A stretch of 64,000 nt of DNA from JBHENN01 sp046262015 (lineage in GTDB: Bacteria; Actinomycetota; CADDZG01; WHSQ01). Every line of letters begins with the position of its first letter. Position 1 is the stretch's first letter. Both the position numbers and the translations under genes were made by a program. The stretch covers positions 1 through 64,000 of the forward strand of contig JBHENN010000123.1 in the NCBI GenBank assembly GCA_046262015.1, read 5' to 3'. This document shows positions 33,730-42,310 of this stretch, in pieces. The notes under the pieces are model-generated. The model made no database searches. It was given only the letters and a program-made list of their open reading frames with translations, and was not told where the DNA came from.

Positions 33730-33758
33730 CTTATAATGAAAATTTCATGAATAGACAA
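33730..33758 (-). promoter_or_regulatory. Promoter of the SulP-DabA operon
   Basis: The minus strand has -35 TTGTCT (33758-33753) and -10 TATAAG (33735-33730) with exactly 17 bp between them. This would start transcription near 33723, about 35 nt before the SulP ATG. The 30-bp region is strikingly AT-rich for this genome. A TATAAT on the plus strand (33732-33737) could serve the divergent regulator gene. Confidence 0.6.
33736..33748. promoter_or_regulatory. 13-bp palindrome in the promoter spacer, candidate operator
   Basis: ATGAAA-A-TTTCAT is a perfect inverted repeat. It lies precisely between the -35 and -10 of the SulP promoter and touches the plus-strand TATAAT. A bound protein here would block both directions. 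Which factor binds is unknown; the divergent OmpR-type regulator is the nearest candidate. Confidence 0.5.
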
Positions 33759-33795
33759 CCCCGGTGTCTCCTGCGCTGGTGGGCAGGATGAGGCG

Positions 33796-34479
33796 ATGCG
33801 CATCCTGGTGATCGAGGACGAGGACCGGATGCGCCGCGCCCTGCGGCGGGCCCTCGAGGAGGCAGGCTACGCCGTCGACGAGGCCGAGGGGGGTCATGCC
33901 GGGCTCTCCCGGGCCCAGAACGAGACCTACGACGCCATCGTCCTCGACCTCCTCCTGCCGGATGTGGACGGCTTCGAGGTCTGCCGTCGCATCCGGCACG
34001 GCGAGGTCTGGGCACCGGTACTGATGTTGACCGCGCTCGACGCCGTCGAGGACCGCATCGCGGGCCTCGACGCCGGGGCCGACGACTACCTCGTGAAGCC
34101 TTTCGCGATGCGCGAGCTGCTGTCGCGTCTGCGCGCCCTGATCCGGCGGGGGCGGCCGCCCCGACCTGCGGTCCTCAGTTGCGGCAACCTGTCCCTCGAT
34201 CCCGGCCGGCGCCTCGCTCTCTGGGAGGGCCACGCGATCGATCTATCGCCTCGAGAGTTCTCCCTGCTCGAGCTCTTCCTGCACCACCGCAACGAGGTGC
34301 TCGGGAGAGGCCGGATCCTGCGCCACATCTGGGGGGACCGTGCCGACGAGCAAACCTCCAACATCCTCGACGTGTACGTCAAGAACCTGCGCGACAAGAT
34401 CGACCGGCGCTTCGATGAACGGATGATCGAAACGGTACGGGGGGTCGGGTTCCGGCTCCGCTGCCCGGAAGAGGGATGA
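33796..34479 (+). CDS. OmpR/PhoB-family response regulator
   Basis: 227 residues: receiver domain with acidic pocket (VIEDED), phospho-acceptor Asp51 (IVLDLLLPDVDG), switch Thr (LMLTALD) and Lys (DYLVKPFA). The winged-helix DNA-binding domain follows (LSPREFSLLELFLHH, DVYVKNLRDKID, IETVRGVGFRLR). Its stop overlaps the kinase start by 4 bp. It is divergent from the SulP-DabA operon and may control it, but direct evidence is lacking. Confidence 0.95.
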   Translation: MRILVIEDEDRMRRALRRALEEAGYAVDEAEGGHAGLSRAQNETYDAIVLDLLLPDVDGFEVCRRIRHGEVWAPVLMLTALDAVEDRIAGLDAGADDYLVKPFAMRELLSRLRALIRRGRPPRPAVLSCGNLSLDPGRRLALWEGHAIDLSPREFSLLELFLHHRNEVLGRGRILRHIWGDRADEQTSNILDVYVKNLRDKIDRRFDERMIETVRGVGFRLRCPEEG

Positions 34480-35855
34480 ACCGCTGGCACGGCCGGGTCC
34501 CGGTAACGGTTCGGATGGCCGCCCTGACGGCCCTGTCCGTGCTCCTGGTCGTGTTCGGGGTCGGCACGCTCATCTACAACCAGTTCCGGGCCACCCTTCG
34601 GTCTGAGGTCGATCGAAGCCTGCTGGACATAGCAACGATCCAGGTCGAGGCGTTCCGAGACCTCGCCCGTGAGGACTCCATCCGGTCTCTCCTCGAGGGG
34701 TTGGACGCGGCCGGCCCAGTCGCGAACGATCCGGAGCTCCAGGCCCAGATCCTCGAACAGGACGGCCGCGTGATCGCATCCACCTCGGGCCTCACCGGCC
34801 ACGGCGGAACCGTGCAGGGAGGAGCTCTGGTCAGGGTGGCCGCAGGCGCGCCGGTACACCGGGATGCCGTCGTCGACGGTCGCGTCTTTCGTTTCGTAGC
34901 GCTCTCGCTCGGAGGCAACGGACGCATCTTCGTTGCCGGCATCCCCATCGAGCACATCAAAGATGCGGAGAACGCGTTCCTACGCGTCCTGGGCCCCGGC
35001 GCTGCCATCGGAGGCATCCTCGCTGCCGCCGCCGGATGGGCTACCACCCGGTGGTCCCTTGCACCCCTCCGTGAGGTGGCCGCGCAGGCCGAAGCCATCG
35101 GGGCTCTCGATCTGTCGCAACGGCTCGACGTTGCCCCGAGCGCCGACGAGATCGGCCGGCTGGGGATGACCCTGAACCGCATGCTGACCCGTCTGGACGA
35201 TGCACTGCTATGGCAACGCCGGCTCACCGCCGAGGTAGGTCACGAGCTGCGCACGCCTCTCGCGATCGCACAGGCGGAGCTCGAGTTGCTCCAGATCAGC
35301 ATCCACGACGAGGGGTTGCGCGCCGAGGTCAGCGGTGTACTCGAGGAGATCGAACGAGCAACCGGCGTCATCGAGGACATGCTTCTCCTCGCCCGCGCCG
35401 ACGAGGGGGTCAGAGTGGACTTCCCCGAACCGGTTGCGCTCGGCGCCCTGGCGCGGGAGGTCGCCGAAAGATTCGCCGCGCTCGCCGCGCAACGAGACGT
35501 GTCCCTCGAGGCCGTGGGCGAAGCCAGCGTCGAGGGTGACAGACATGCCCTGCAGAGAGCGCTCACCAACCTCGTCGACAACGCCCTGAGGCACTCCCCG
35601 GCGGGAGGAAAGGTGGCGATCGCGCTCGAGCAGCAGGACGGGGGGGTCGTGCTCTCCGTCAGCGATACCGGACCCGGGGTACCCCCCGACATACTTGGGA
35701 GGATCTTCGACCGGTACCTCCGCTCGGGCACGCGCCACGGCAGCGCGGGGCTGGGCCTCTCGATAGTCGCCGCGGTTGCCGCGGCACACGGCGGGACGGT
35801 TCAAGCGCGCAACCGTGTCGAAGGGGGGCTGGAGATCGAGATGGAGCTTCGCTAG
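34476..35855 (+). CDS. Sensor histidine kinase, partner of the OmpR-type regulator
   Basis: 459 residues: TM1 near 11-32, an extracytoplasmic sensor of about 130 residues, TM2 near 168-190, HAMP, then HisKA with phospho-acceptor His256 (VGHELRTPLAIA). The ATPase domain has N-box NLVDNALRHSP, G1 DTGPGVP and G2 GLGLSIV. The sensor domain has no recognised ligand-binding fold. The 3' end overlaps the convergent CBS gene by 4 bp. Confidence 0.95.
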   Translation: MNRWHGRVPVTVRMAALTALSVLLVVFGVGTLIYNQFRATLRSEVDRSLLDIATIQVEAFRDLAREDSIRSLLEGLDAAGPVANDPELQAQILEQDGRVIASTSGLTGHGGTVQGGALVRVAAGAPVHRDAVVDGRVFRFVALSLGGNGRIFVAGIPIEHIKDAENAFLRVLGPGAAIGGILAAAAGWATTRWSLAPLREVAAQAEAIGALDLSQRLDVAPSADEIGRLGMTLNRMLTRLDDALLWQRRLTAEVGHELRTPLAIAQAELELLQISIHDEGLRAEVSGVLEEIERATGVIEDMLLLARADEGVRVDFPEPVALGALAREVAERFAALAAQRDVSLEAVGEASVEGDRHALQRALTNLVDNALRHSPAGGKVAIALEQQDGGVVLSVSDTGPGVPPDILGRIFDRYLRSGTRHGSAGLGLSIVAAVAAAHGGTVQARNRVEGGLEIEMELR

Positions 35856-36328
35856 GTATCTCGCGGTTCGCCGGGGTCGCCCTCCGAGCGGGGGGCGGCA
35901 GCGAGCATCGCGTGATGGATGTCCGACTGGAACACCAGGCCCAATAGGTCATCGCCGGCAACCACCGGCAACCGCTGGATCCTGCGTGCCCGCATGAGCC
36001 CTGCCGCCCGCAGGGCCAAGGTGTCGGGACCGACCGTTAGCACCTTCTGACTCATGATCTCGGCCACCGGACGGTTCAGCAATCCGCGGTAGGCCGACAG
36101 CACCTCCGGATCGATCCCGGACAGACCCCACGCATAGACATCGCGTGACGTCTCGCGCAACAGAGCATCGAAGATGTCGCGCTCCGCGATCATGCCCGCA
36201 AGGCGTGCGCCCTCGACCACGGGCAGGGCCTGCTGTCCCGTGAAGACCATGAGCCGGGCCGCCTCGAGCACACGGCTTCCGATGTCGAGCCGCTCGAACC
36301 AGCGCCGCATGACATCGTCCACCTTCAC
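35852..36328 (-). CDS. Tandem CBS-domain protein
   Basis: 158 residues from GTG 36328. There are two CBS motifs: residues ~1-65 (VLEAARLMVFTGQQALPVVEG, AGMIAERDIF) and ~95-150 (LALRAAGLMRARRIQRLPVV, LLGLVFQSDI). CBS pairs bind adenine nucleotides and sense energy state. There is no attached enzymatic domain. It is convergent with the kinase. The 153 bp upstream hold no clear feature. Confidence 0.87.
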   Translation of the reverse strand: MKVDDVMRRWFERLDIGSRVLEAARLMVFTGQQALPVVEGARLAGMIAERDIFDALLRETSRDVYAWGLSGIDPEVLSAYRGLLNRPVAEIMSQKVLTVGPDTLALRAAGLMRARRIQRLPVVAGDDLLGLVFQSDIHHAMLAAAPRSEGDPGEPRDT

Positions 36329-36481
36329 GATGCACCCCCGGAGGCGAGTTGACCAGCGAGACGCAGGCGGCATCGATGACACCAAGGTCCCGCTCGGTCG
36401 GCGAGTGTGGGTTCCCTTATCGCACACATCGACCGCGGCCCGCAAGACAACGAGCGAATGAAGGCGCGTATGTCGTCGACG

Positions 36482-37402
36482 TTACGGCAGCTGCTTCAGG
36501 ACCGCCTCATACCGGCTCTGCACGCGGATGGGTCCGTTCCTGACGTCGTTCTCGACCTGTTCCTTCACGACCATGACGTGCTGGGGCCAGAACCACGAGG
36601 TGGAGTCCTGGCGTCCCTCGAGGGCTCCCGAGAAGACGATGCTCGTGTCTACGATCAGGGCTCGGACCTGTGACCCGGAGATATCGATCTTGTCGTAACG
36701 CCCCGCTCTGATCGCCACGTCGGCCCGGGTCCCGGACCCCCGCATCGTGAACGATCTCGAGAACCCGGGCCCTCCGCCTGTCGGCGCGACCAGCTCGGGG
36801 GTCGGGAGCCGGAACTCGCGCACGTCGGTCAGCCCGCCCGGGAACCGGGCGCTTACCTTGACGTAGGTGAGGAAGACACCCTCGTCGCGATACACCAGGT
36901 GGGTCTCGGTGACGGTGCCGTTCCCGTCTCGATCACGCAGATCCCTGATCTGGCGTTGCTCTCGGGCGTGCGGCCCATCCGCCGTCAGGGTGGTCGTCTC
37001 GGGCATGTCCTCCGTGCTTCCGGAGACGGTCCTCTGTCCCTGGGTCGCGTAGGCGTAGGTACCTGCAGGGATCGGTGCTGCAGGACGGGCGCGGCTTGTA
37101 CCGGTCGAGGAGCCTCCGTCCGTGCCAGCCGGGCCGGAGCCGTCCCCGCCGCCCGAGGCGGGCACTTCGCCGTTGTCGTTGCTCGTCTTGGCCGCACCCT
37201 TCCCCGGGCGTCCACCGGGCCCTTTCTTCGCCGCGCCCCTGCCCTTTCCGTCGCGGCGACCCGCACTCGGTTCGTCCTTGCCGCCGCCGGGCTCGGTGAG
37301 CGCGGGGATCCCGCGCTCGGATGCGACATCATCCGGGCTGTTGCCTCCGCACCCAGTAACGACCAGCGAGAGCACCACCAGCACCGCGAACAGACGTCTC
37401 AC
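36482..37402 (-). CDS. Lipoprotein of unknown function, coupled to MMPL exporter
   Basis: 306 residues. A clear lipoprotein signal (MRRLFAVLVVLSLVVTGCGG, lipobox VTGC) is followed by a ~90-residue Gly/Lys/Ser/Pro linker and a beta-rich C-terminal domain (TYAYATQGQRTVSG to QSRYEAVLKQLP). The GTG at 37402 overlaps the MMPL stop. Lipoproteins next to MMPL exporters can carry lipids across the envelope, and that role is inferred here. No family match recognised. Confidence 0.8.
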   Translation of the reverse strand: MRRLFAVLVVLSLVVTGCGGNSPDDVASERGIPALTEPGGGKDEPSAGRRDGKGRGAAKKGPGGRPGKGAAKTSNDNGEVPASGGGDGSGPAGTDGGSSTGTSRARPAAPIPAGTYAYATQGQRTVSGSTEDMPETTTLTADGPHAREQRQIRDLRDRDGNGTVTETHLVYRDEGVFLTYVKVSARFPGGLTDVREFRLPTPELVAPTGGGPGFSRSFTMRGSGTRADVAIRAGRYDKIDISGSQVRALIVDTSIVFSGALEGRQDSTSWFWPQHVMVVKEQVENDVRNGPIRVQSRYEAVLKQLP

Positions 37403-39594
37403 GATCGCACCCCTTCCACGCTTCCCTCGCGGATGCCGAACCGCTCATGGACCCGCTTGAGGAGCGGCGGCGCCCACCAGTTGGCCGTACCCATCAGTTT
37501 CATGAACGCGGGAACCAGAGCGGCGCGCACGAGGGTGGCATCCATCACCACTGCGAGCGCGAGCCCCAGCCCGAACATCTTGATGAACGAGATACCCGAG
37601 CTGATCATCGCGAGGAACACCACCGCGATCAGCGCCGCTGCTGCCGTCACTATCCGTCCGGTCCGCTCGAGCCCGCGCGCCACCGCCTGTTCGTTGTCGC
37701 CGGTCTTGTCGTGCTCCTCCTTGACGCGCGACAGAAGGAAGACCTCGTAGTCCATCGACAGCCCGAACGCGATGCAGAACATCAAGATGATGTTGGACAG
37801 CACCAGGGTGCCGGTCGGCGTGAAGTCGAGGAGGTCTGCGAGATGGCCCTCCTGGAATATCCACACCATCGCGCCGAAGGTGGCGGTGAGACTGAGCAGA
37901 TTGAGGATGAGTGCCTTGATGGGGACGAGGACGCTTCCGAATAACAGGAACAAGGTCACGAACGTGACCAGCGCGATCCACCCCACCGCATAGGGGATGC
38001 GCTCGAACGCAACCTTCTTGCCGTCCACGAGCTCCGCCGACTGGCCCGTCACCTCGAGATCGACGGGACCGTTCATCGTGCGTATGTCCTGCACCACCCG
38101 CTCCGCTTCGAGCGACTGACTCTCGACCGTTGGGGCAAGGACCACCGAGAAGAAGGTCGCACCGTCGGCGATGAACCGCTGCGCCAAGACCTTGGACGAG
38201 AACAGCAGATCGCCGCCGACATAGCTGCCGGCCGCGGAATCCACGCGCGCGACGCCCTCGATCCCTGATAGGCGTGCCGCGACGCCGGCGACCTCGGTCT
38301 TCGACGCACGCGGATCGACGCCCGGCGCGAGCACCGCCAGCGCCGCGGCCTCGTTCCCGGCGAAGTCCTCCCGCAGCTGGTCGGTGACGGCGCGCCCCGG
38401 CGCGCCGGGCGGCAGCACGCGATCGTCCGGAAGACCCAGCTTCACACCCAGGAACGGCGCGCCGAGAAGGAGCAGGACGACGGTCCCCAAAGTGGCGACC
38501 GGGATCGGATGCCGCATCACGTAGCGAGCGATCCGGTACCACGTCCCCCCACTCGGTGAGACCCGCTCCCGCCGGATGGAGAAGGCGTCCACGCGCGCCC
38601 CCAGGACCGCCAGCAGCGCGGGCAGAGCGATGATCGTGACCGCCGCCGCGCGCATGACCACGGGGACGCCGGCGTAGGCGAAGGACCTGAGGAAGACGAT
38701 CGGGAACATCAGCAACGCCGAGAGAGATGCGGCGATCGCGACCGCGCTGAACAGGACGGTGCGTCCCGCGGTCTCGACCGTGGTCACCACCGCGTCGGAG
38801 ACATCGCGTCCGCTCGCCAGCTCTTCCCGGAATCGCGACACCACGAAGAGGCTGTAATCGATGCCGAGCCCGAGACCCATGCCGGTGGTCAGGTTCAAGG
38901 CGAAGATCGACACCTCGGTGACCGCGGCGAGCAGGCGCAGGATGAGAAGCGTCCCGATCACGGCCACCATCCCAACACCGAGCGGGAGCACGGCGGCGAC
39001 GGGGCTACGGAAGACCACGAGCAGAAGGACCAGCAGGATCGGTACCGCCACAAGCTCGGCCCGTACCAGATCGTCCTCGACCTGCAGCGTCACCTGGCGA
39101 AAGATCTCGGCGTAACCGCTTACCGAGACCGTGATGGAACGGCCCGTGCCCGAGTATCTCGGCACGAGCACCTCGAGAAGCTCGTTCTTGTCGTTCTGCG
39201 AGCCCTCGAGGTTGGCCAGGACCAGTGCCTTGGAGCCGTCGATGCTGCGCAGGGGAGGCGCGCCCCCGAGGCTCCAGTAGCTCTCGGCACGCGCCACACC
39301 ACGTTCGCCGGCCAGGGCGCGTGTGAGGGCGATCCCCTCCCGGCGCGCCGCCACATCGTCGACCGAGCCACCGCGGGTATCGACGAGCAGCACAACGTCG
39401 GGGTCGCTGACGCCGAAGATCTCCTGGACCCGGGCGGCGGCGATCGCCGACTCGCTCGACGGGTCGTCGAAGCCGCCGGTCGACAGATGGCCGACGACCG
39501 ACGCTCCCACCGGCGCCGCGATGGCCAGCAGCACCGCAGTTACGACTAGGACCCGGCGGGGGTGCCGGGCGACGAACCGGCCGAGAGCGGTCAT
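37399..39594 (-). CDS. MMPL/RND-family lipid or hydrophobic-compound exporter
   Basis: 731 residues from ATG 39594 (GAAGGCGGG site; ATG 39630 is an alternative). Typical RND layout: TM1 (VLVVTAVLLAIAAPVGA), large periplasmic loop, TM2-6 including the GMGLGLGIDYSLFVVSRFRE motif, second loop (GLPDDRVLPPG), TM7-12 with IAFGLSMDYEVFLLSRVKEE. The two paired Asp-Tyr motifs form the proton path. Substrate unknown; in Actinobacteria often lipids or siderophores. Forms an operon with the lipoprotein. Confidence 0.93.
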   Translation of the reverse strand: MTALGRFVARHPRRVLVVTAVLLAIAAPVGASVVGHLSTGGFDDPSSESAIAAARVQEIFGVSDPDVVLLVDTRGGSVDDVAARREGIALTRALAGERGVARAESYWSLGGAPPLRSIDGSKALVLANLEGSQNDKNELLEVLVPRYSGTGRSITVSVSGYAEIFRQVTLQVEDDLVRAELVAVPILLVLLLVVFRSPVAAVLPLGVGMVAVIGTLLILRLLAAVTEVSIFALNLTTGMGLGLGIDYSLFVVSRFREELASGRDVSDAVVTTVETAGRTVLFSAVAIAASLSALLMFPIVFLRSFAYAGVPVVMRAAAVTIIALPALLAVLGARVDAFSIRRERVSPSGGTWYRIARYVMRHPIPVATLGTVVLLLLGAPFLGVKLGLPDDRVLPPGAPGRAVTDQLREDFAGNEAAALAVLAPGVDPRASKTEVAGVAARLSGIEGVARVDSAAGSYVGGDLLFSSKVLAQRFIADGATFFSVVLAPTVESQSLEAERVVQDIRTMNGPVDLEVTGQSAELVDGKKVAFERIPYAVGWIALVTFVTLFLLFGSVLVPIKALILNLLSLTATFGAMVWIFQEGHLADLLDFTPTGTLVLSNIILMFCIAFGLSMDYEVFLLSRVKEEHDKTGDNEQAVARGLERTGRIVTAAAALIAVVFLAMISSGISFIKMFGLGLALAVVMDATLVRAALVPAFMKLMGTANWWAPPLLKRVHERFGIREGSVEGVRS

Positions 39595-39697
39595 CCCGCC
39601 TTCGTATAGCGCCCGCCGGCGTTTGTCCATCTTTCGCCGGCAGGCCGGATCAGCGCCCGGGAGGCGTGCGCCCCAAACGGTTCACGTGGGAGGGCGG

Positions 39698-41155
39698 TTA
39701 AGCGAGGGGGCGCTTCCGGTTCTTGCCGGTCGCGTAGTGGCGGAGCTTGTCCTGGCCCTCCGGCGACAGCATCTCGAGCGCATCGTGGAAGACCGCGCCC
39801 CTGGCGGCGCGTAGGGCGAGCTCCCCCGAGCCTGCCTTCGGAGGACGCTCCGTCATGAGAAACACCAGCGGCTCAAGACCTGCAGCCGAAGCCGTGATCA
39901 CCGCGGCCTTGCCGAGCGCCTTCCACACGGTGTCGGTCCGTCTGAGACCGAGACGAGCGCTCGTGAACGTCCCCAGGACGTCGAAGAACCAACGATGGCC
40001 CGTGACGTCGTCGGCCGCGAAGTTAACCTCGACGCCCGCCGCGATCCGATGGTCCTCCACGATGCCGACGAACCCACAGTCCGACAGCACGGCCCGAGCG
40101 ATCTCCTTGGCCGACCGACCCTCCCGGAGAGCCCGGGTGTGCGAGTCCCCGCGCGCATCGACCGGAGCGGAACGGGTGGGAACCATGACGGTGGCTCGAC
40201 TTCCCTTCGTGCGCGCGTACCCTTCGCGTTCGACGGCCACTCTCGCCCGAGCAGTCTCCACGTAGGAGATGTCGGTGTCGTAGCCGACGAACCTTCGTTG
40301 CGACCGGACCGCGGCAACCGCGGTCGAGCCCGAGCCCATGAATGGATCCAGAACCAGATCGCCTCGATACGTATAGAGCTCTATCAACCGAAGCGGTAGC
40401 TCGACGGGGAACGGCGCGGGGTGATTGACGCGGGTCGCGCTCTCCGGAGGCAGGTCCCAGACATCCGTCGTCGCCTCCATGAAATCGTCTTTCAGGATCG
40501 ACACCTCTGAGGGGAGACCCTGTCTGGCTCGTTGTCGGCGCGTGAGTGCTCGGTCGAAACGACCCTTGCTCGCCACGACGATGCGTTCGGTGAGGTCTCG
40601 CAGTACCGGGTTCGCCGGGCTCTGGAAGGACCCCCAGGCGGTGGAACCGCTAGCTCCGTGGCCTTTCACCCAGACGATCTCCCCCCGCAGGAGCAATCCG
40701 AGCTCGTCCTGAAGGATCGTCACGACGTCGGCCGAGAGGCTCCGGTAGGGACGCCGGCCGAGGTTGGCGACGTTCACGGCGACCCGCCCTCCCGGCTCTA
40801 ACTTACGGACGCACTCGGCGAAGACCTCTGTCAGCATCTGGAGGTAGTCCTTGTAGCTGGCCGGGATGAGGCCGTTGCCGAGCGCGATCTCGTATTCCTT
40901 GCCCGCGAAGTAGGGCGGTGAAGTCACCATCAGGGCGACCGAGGAGTCGGCGATCTCGGACATGTGACGGGCGTCCTTGGGATAGATCCGATCGAGGACC
41001 TCCGGTTGGTTGATCGCGATCAGGTCGTCGCTGCTCAGCTCGGGGGTCGTGAAACGATCGTAGAAGGCAGATGCATCGTGACTCTCGCGCTTGCCGACCC
41101 CGAACGAGGAGGTGGAGGTCGCTCGACGCGGGGCGCGCGGCTTCTTGTCCGTCAT
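39698..41155 (-). CDS. Beta-class DNA methyltransferase with degenerate nuclease-like C-terminal domain
   Basis: 485 residues from ATG 41155. The catalytic TSPPYFAGKEY (near 78) precedes the SAM motif DPFMGSGSTAVAA (near 270). That motif order is typical of beta-class N4-cytosine or N6-adenine methyltransferases. Residues ~350-460 add a second domain with GVEVNFAADD ... HRWFFDVLG ... RRTDTVWKALGKA. It resembles a PD-(D/E)XK core in which the usual E-x-K is D-V-L. No separate restriction or specificity gene is adjacent. A TAGGAT 7 nt upstream suggests a leaderless start. Confidence 0.88.
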   Translation of the reverse strand: MTDKKPRAPRRATSTSSFGVGKRESHDASAFYDRFTTPELSSDDLIAINQPEVLDRIYPKDARHMSEIADSSVALMVTSPPYFAGKEYEIALGNGLIPASYKDYLQMLTEVFAECVRKLEPGGRVAVNVANLGRRPYRSLSADVVTILQDELGLLLRGEIVWVKGHGASGSTAWGSFQSPANPVLRDLTERIVVASKGRFDRALTRRQRARQGLPSEVSILKDDFMEATTDVWDLPPESATRVNHPAPFPVELPLRLIELYTYRGDLVLDPFMGSGSTAVAAVRSQRRFVGYDTDISYVETARARVAVEREGYARTKGSRATVMVPTRSAPVDARGDSHTRALREGRSAKEIARAVLSDCGFVGIVEDHRIAAGVEVNFAADDVTGHRWFFDVLGTFTSARLGLRRTDTVWKALGKAAVITASAAGLEPLVFLMTERPPKAGSGELALRAARGAVFHDALEMLSPEGQDKLRHYATGKNRKRPLA

Positions 41156-41162
41156 GTACCTC

Positions 41163-41168
41163 ATCCTA
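41163..41168 (-). promoter_or_regulatory. Candidate leaderless -10 element (TAGGAT)
   Basis: On the minus strand TAGGAT ends 7 nt before ATG 41155 of the methyltransferase. It overlaps the alternative ATG 41164, which would therefore not be transcribed. Confidence 0.4.
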
Positions 41169-41326
41169 GTTTCAGGGCTGTGGCCGGCCGCGGGACCGCC
41201 ATGGATTCGCGAGGCCGGCTCCCTCAGCGCTCAGCCCCCGCGGCGGGGCGACCTGTCCGGGGGGTTGCGGGCGATCTCGGACGAGAGGAGGATCTGGGTG
41301 ACGGGCCGCAACGAGGGGAGGCAACC

Positions 41327-41512
41327 GTGTGTCTGCCGGGACACTCGACGACGTTCGACACGCACCTGATCGTCCTTGGAGCCGACAAGTACGGGTTGGA
41401 GAACATCGCCAATCTCGACATGATCCCTGCGCTCGGGGCCAAGGCGTTCGTCGGCGTGGTGCCCTGGGAGAAGGGATCGGGAGGTCCCGCCCGTCTGCTC
41501 GCGGTCTGGTAA
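41327..41512 (+). pseudogene. C-terminal remnant of a cyclase/KynB-like (PF04199) enzyme
   Basis: 61 codons read LPGHSTTFDTHLIVLGADK, then YGLENIANLDMIPALGAKA and FVGVVPWEKGSGGPARLLA. This matches the last third of cyclase-family (arylformamidase-like) proteins. The metal-binding N-terminal HxGTHxD region is absent. A GTG at 41327 with a GGGGAGG site could still allow translation of the fragment. It lies 16 bp before the methyltransferase gene at 41529. Confidence 0.6.
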
Positions 41513-41528
41513 GGCGGTCTGGTTCTAC

Positions 41529-42296
41529 GTGACGAACGAGCAGATCGATTACCTCGCACGCAATCAGCAGGGATGGACCGGGTACGCCGGCGAGATGGTC
41601 GAGCCGGGACGGAGAGCGTGGGCCAGCGAGGACCCCTACTGGGGGATCTGGGAAGTCGCGGAGTCCGAGGTCGGGATGCTCCCCGACGTCTCCGGGCTGG
41701 ATACCCTCGAGCTCGGCTGCGGGACCGGTTACGTCTCCGCGTGGCTGGCGCGCCGCGGAGCGCGTCCGGTGGGGATCGATCCCACCACCGCGCAGCTCGA
41801 CAGCGCTCGGTGCTTCCAGGCCGAGTTCGGCCTCGAGTATCCCCTCGTGCAAGCGGCCGCAGAGGCGTCTCCGTTCGCCGACGAGAGCTTCGACTTCGTG
41901 ATCTCCGAATACGGGGCCAGCATCTGGAGCGATCCCTACCGGTGGGTCCCCGAAGCGGCGCGCCTGCTGCGGCCGGGTGGCGAGCTCGCGTTCCTGGTGA
42001 ATGGGACGCTACTGGCCCTGAGTGTGCCGGAGGAAGATGGCGTCCCCGCCACATCGACGCTCCTGCGCGACTACTTCGGGCTCCATCGGATCGAGTGGCC
42101 CGATGACGGCACGGTCGACTTCCACCTCGGGTACGGCGATTGGATCCGGCTGCTGCGGGCCAACGGCTTCGAGATCGAGGACCTCATCGAGATCCGGCCG
42201 CCCGAGGGCGCGACGACGACCTATGGGTTCGTCGACCTCGAGTGGGCGCGCCGATGGCCCTCGGAAGAGGTGTGGAGGGTCCGCAAGAAGCCCTGA
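41529..42296 (+). CDS. Class I SAM-dependent methyltransferase
   Basis: 255 residues from GTG 41529. Motif I is LELGCGTGYVSAWLARRGA with the acidic residue GIDPTTAQ after it. Motif II/III is FDFVISEYGASIW, then LLRPGGELAFLVNG. Substrate not predictable; small-molecule methylation is likely. It sits at the edge of the polysaccharide locus and could be part of it, or part of the broken cyclase locus before it. Confidence 0.88.
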   Translation: MTNEQIDYLARNQQGWTGYAGEMVEPGRRAWASEDPYWGIWEVAESEVGMLPDVSGLDTLELGCGTGYVSAWLARRGARPVGIDPTTAQLDSARCFQAEFGLEYPLVQAAAEASPFADESFDFVISEYGASIWSDPYRWVPEAARLLRPGGELAFLVNGTLLALSVPEEDGVPATSTLLRDYFGLHRIEWPDDGTVDFHLGYGDWIRLLRANGFEIEDLIEIRPPEGATTTYGFVDLEWARRWPSEEVWRVRKKP

Positions 42297-42310
42297 GACC
42301 GTCCGTGCAC

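Noticed and set aside
36334..36445. N-terminal 39-residue extension of the CBS protein
   Set aside because: The extension is Arg/Ser/Pro-rich and unlike CBS proteins; GTG 36328 fits the domain start.
41172..41852. Minus-strand frame covering the cyclase fragment
   Set aside because: Antisense product is low complexity, whereas the plus strand matches known families.
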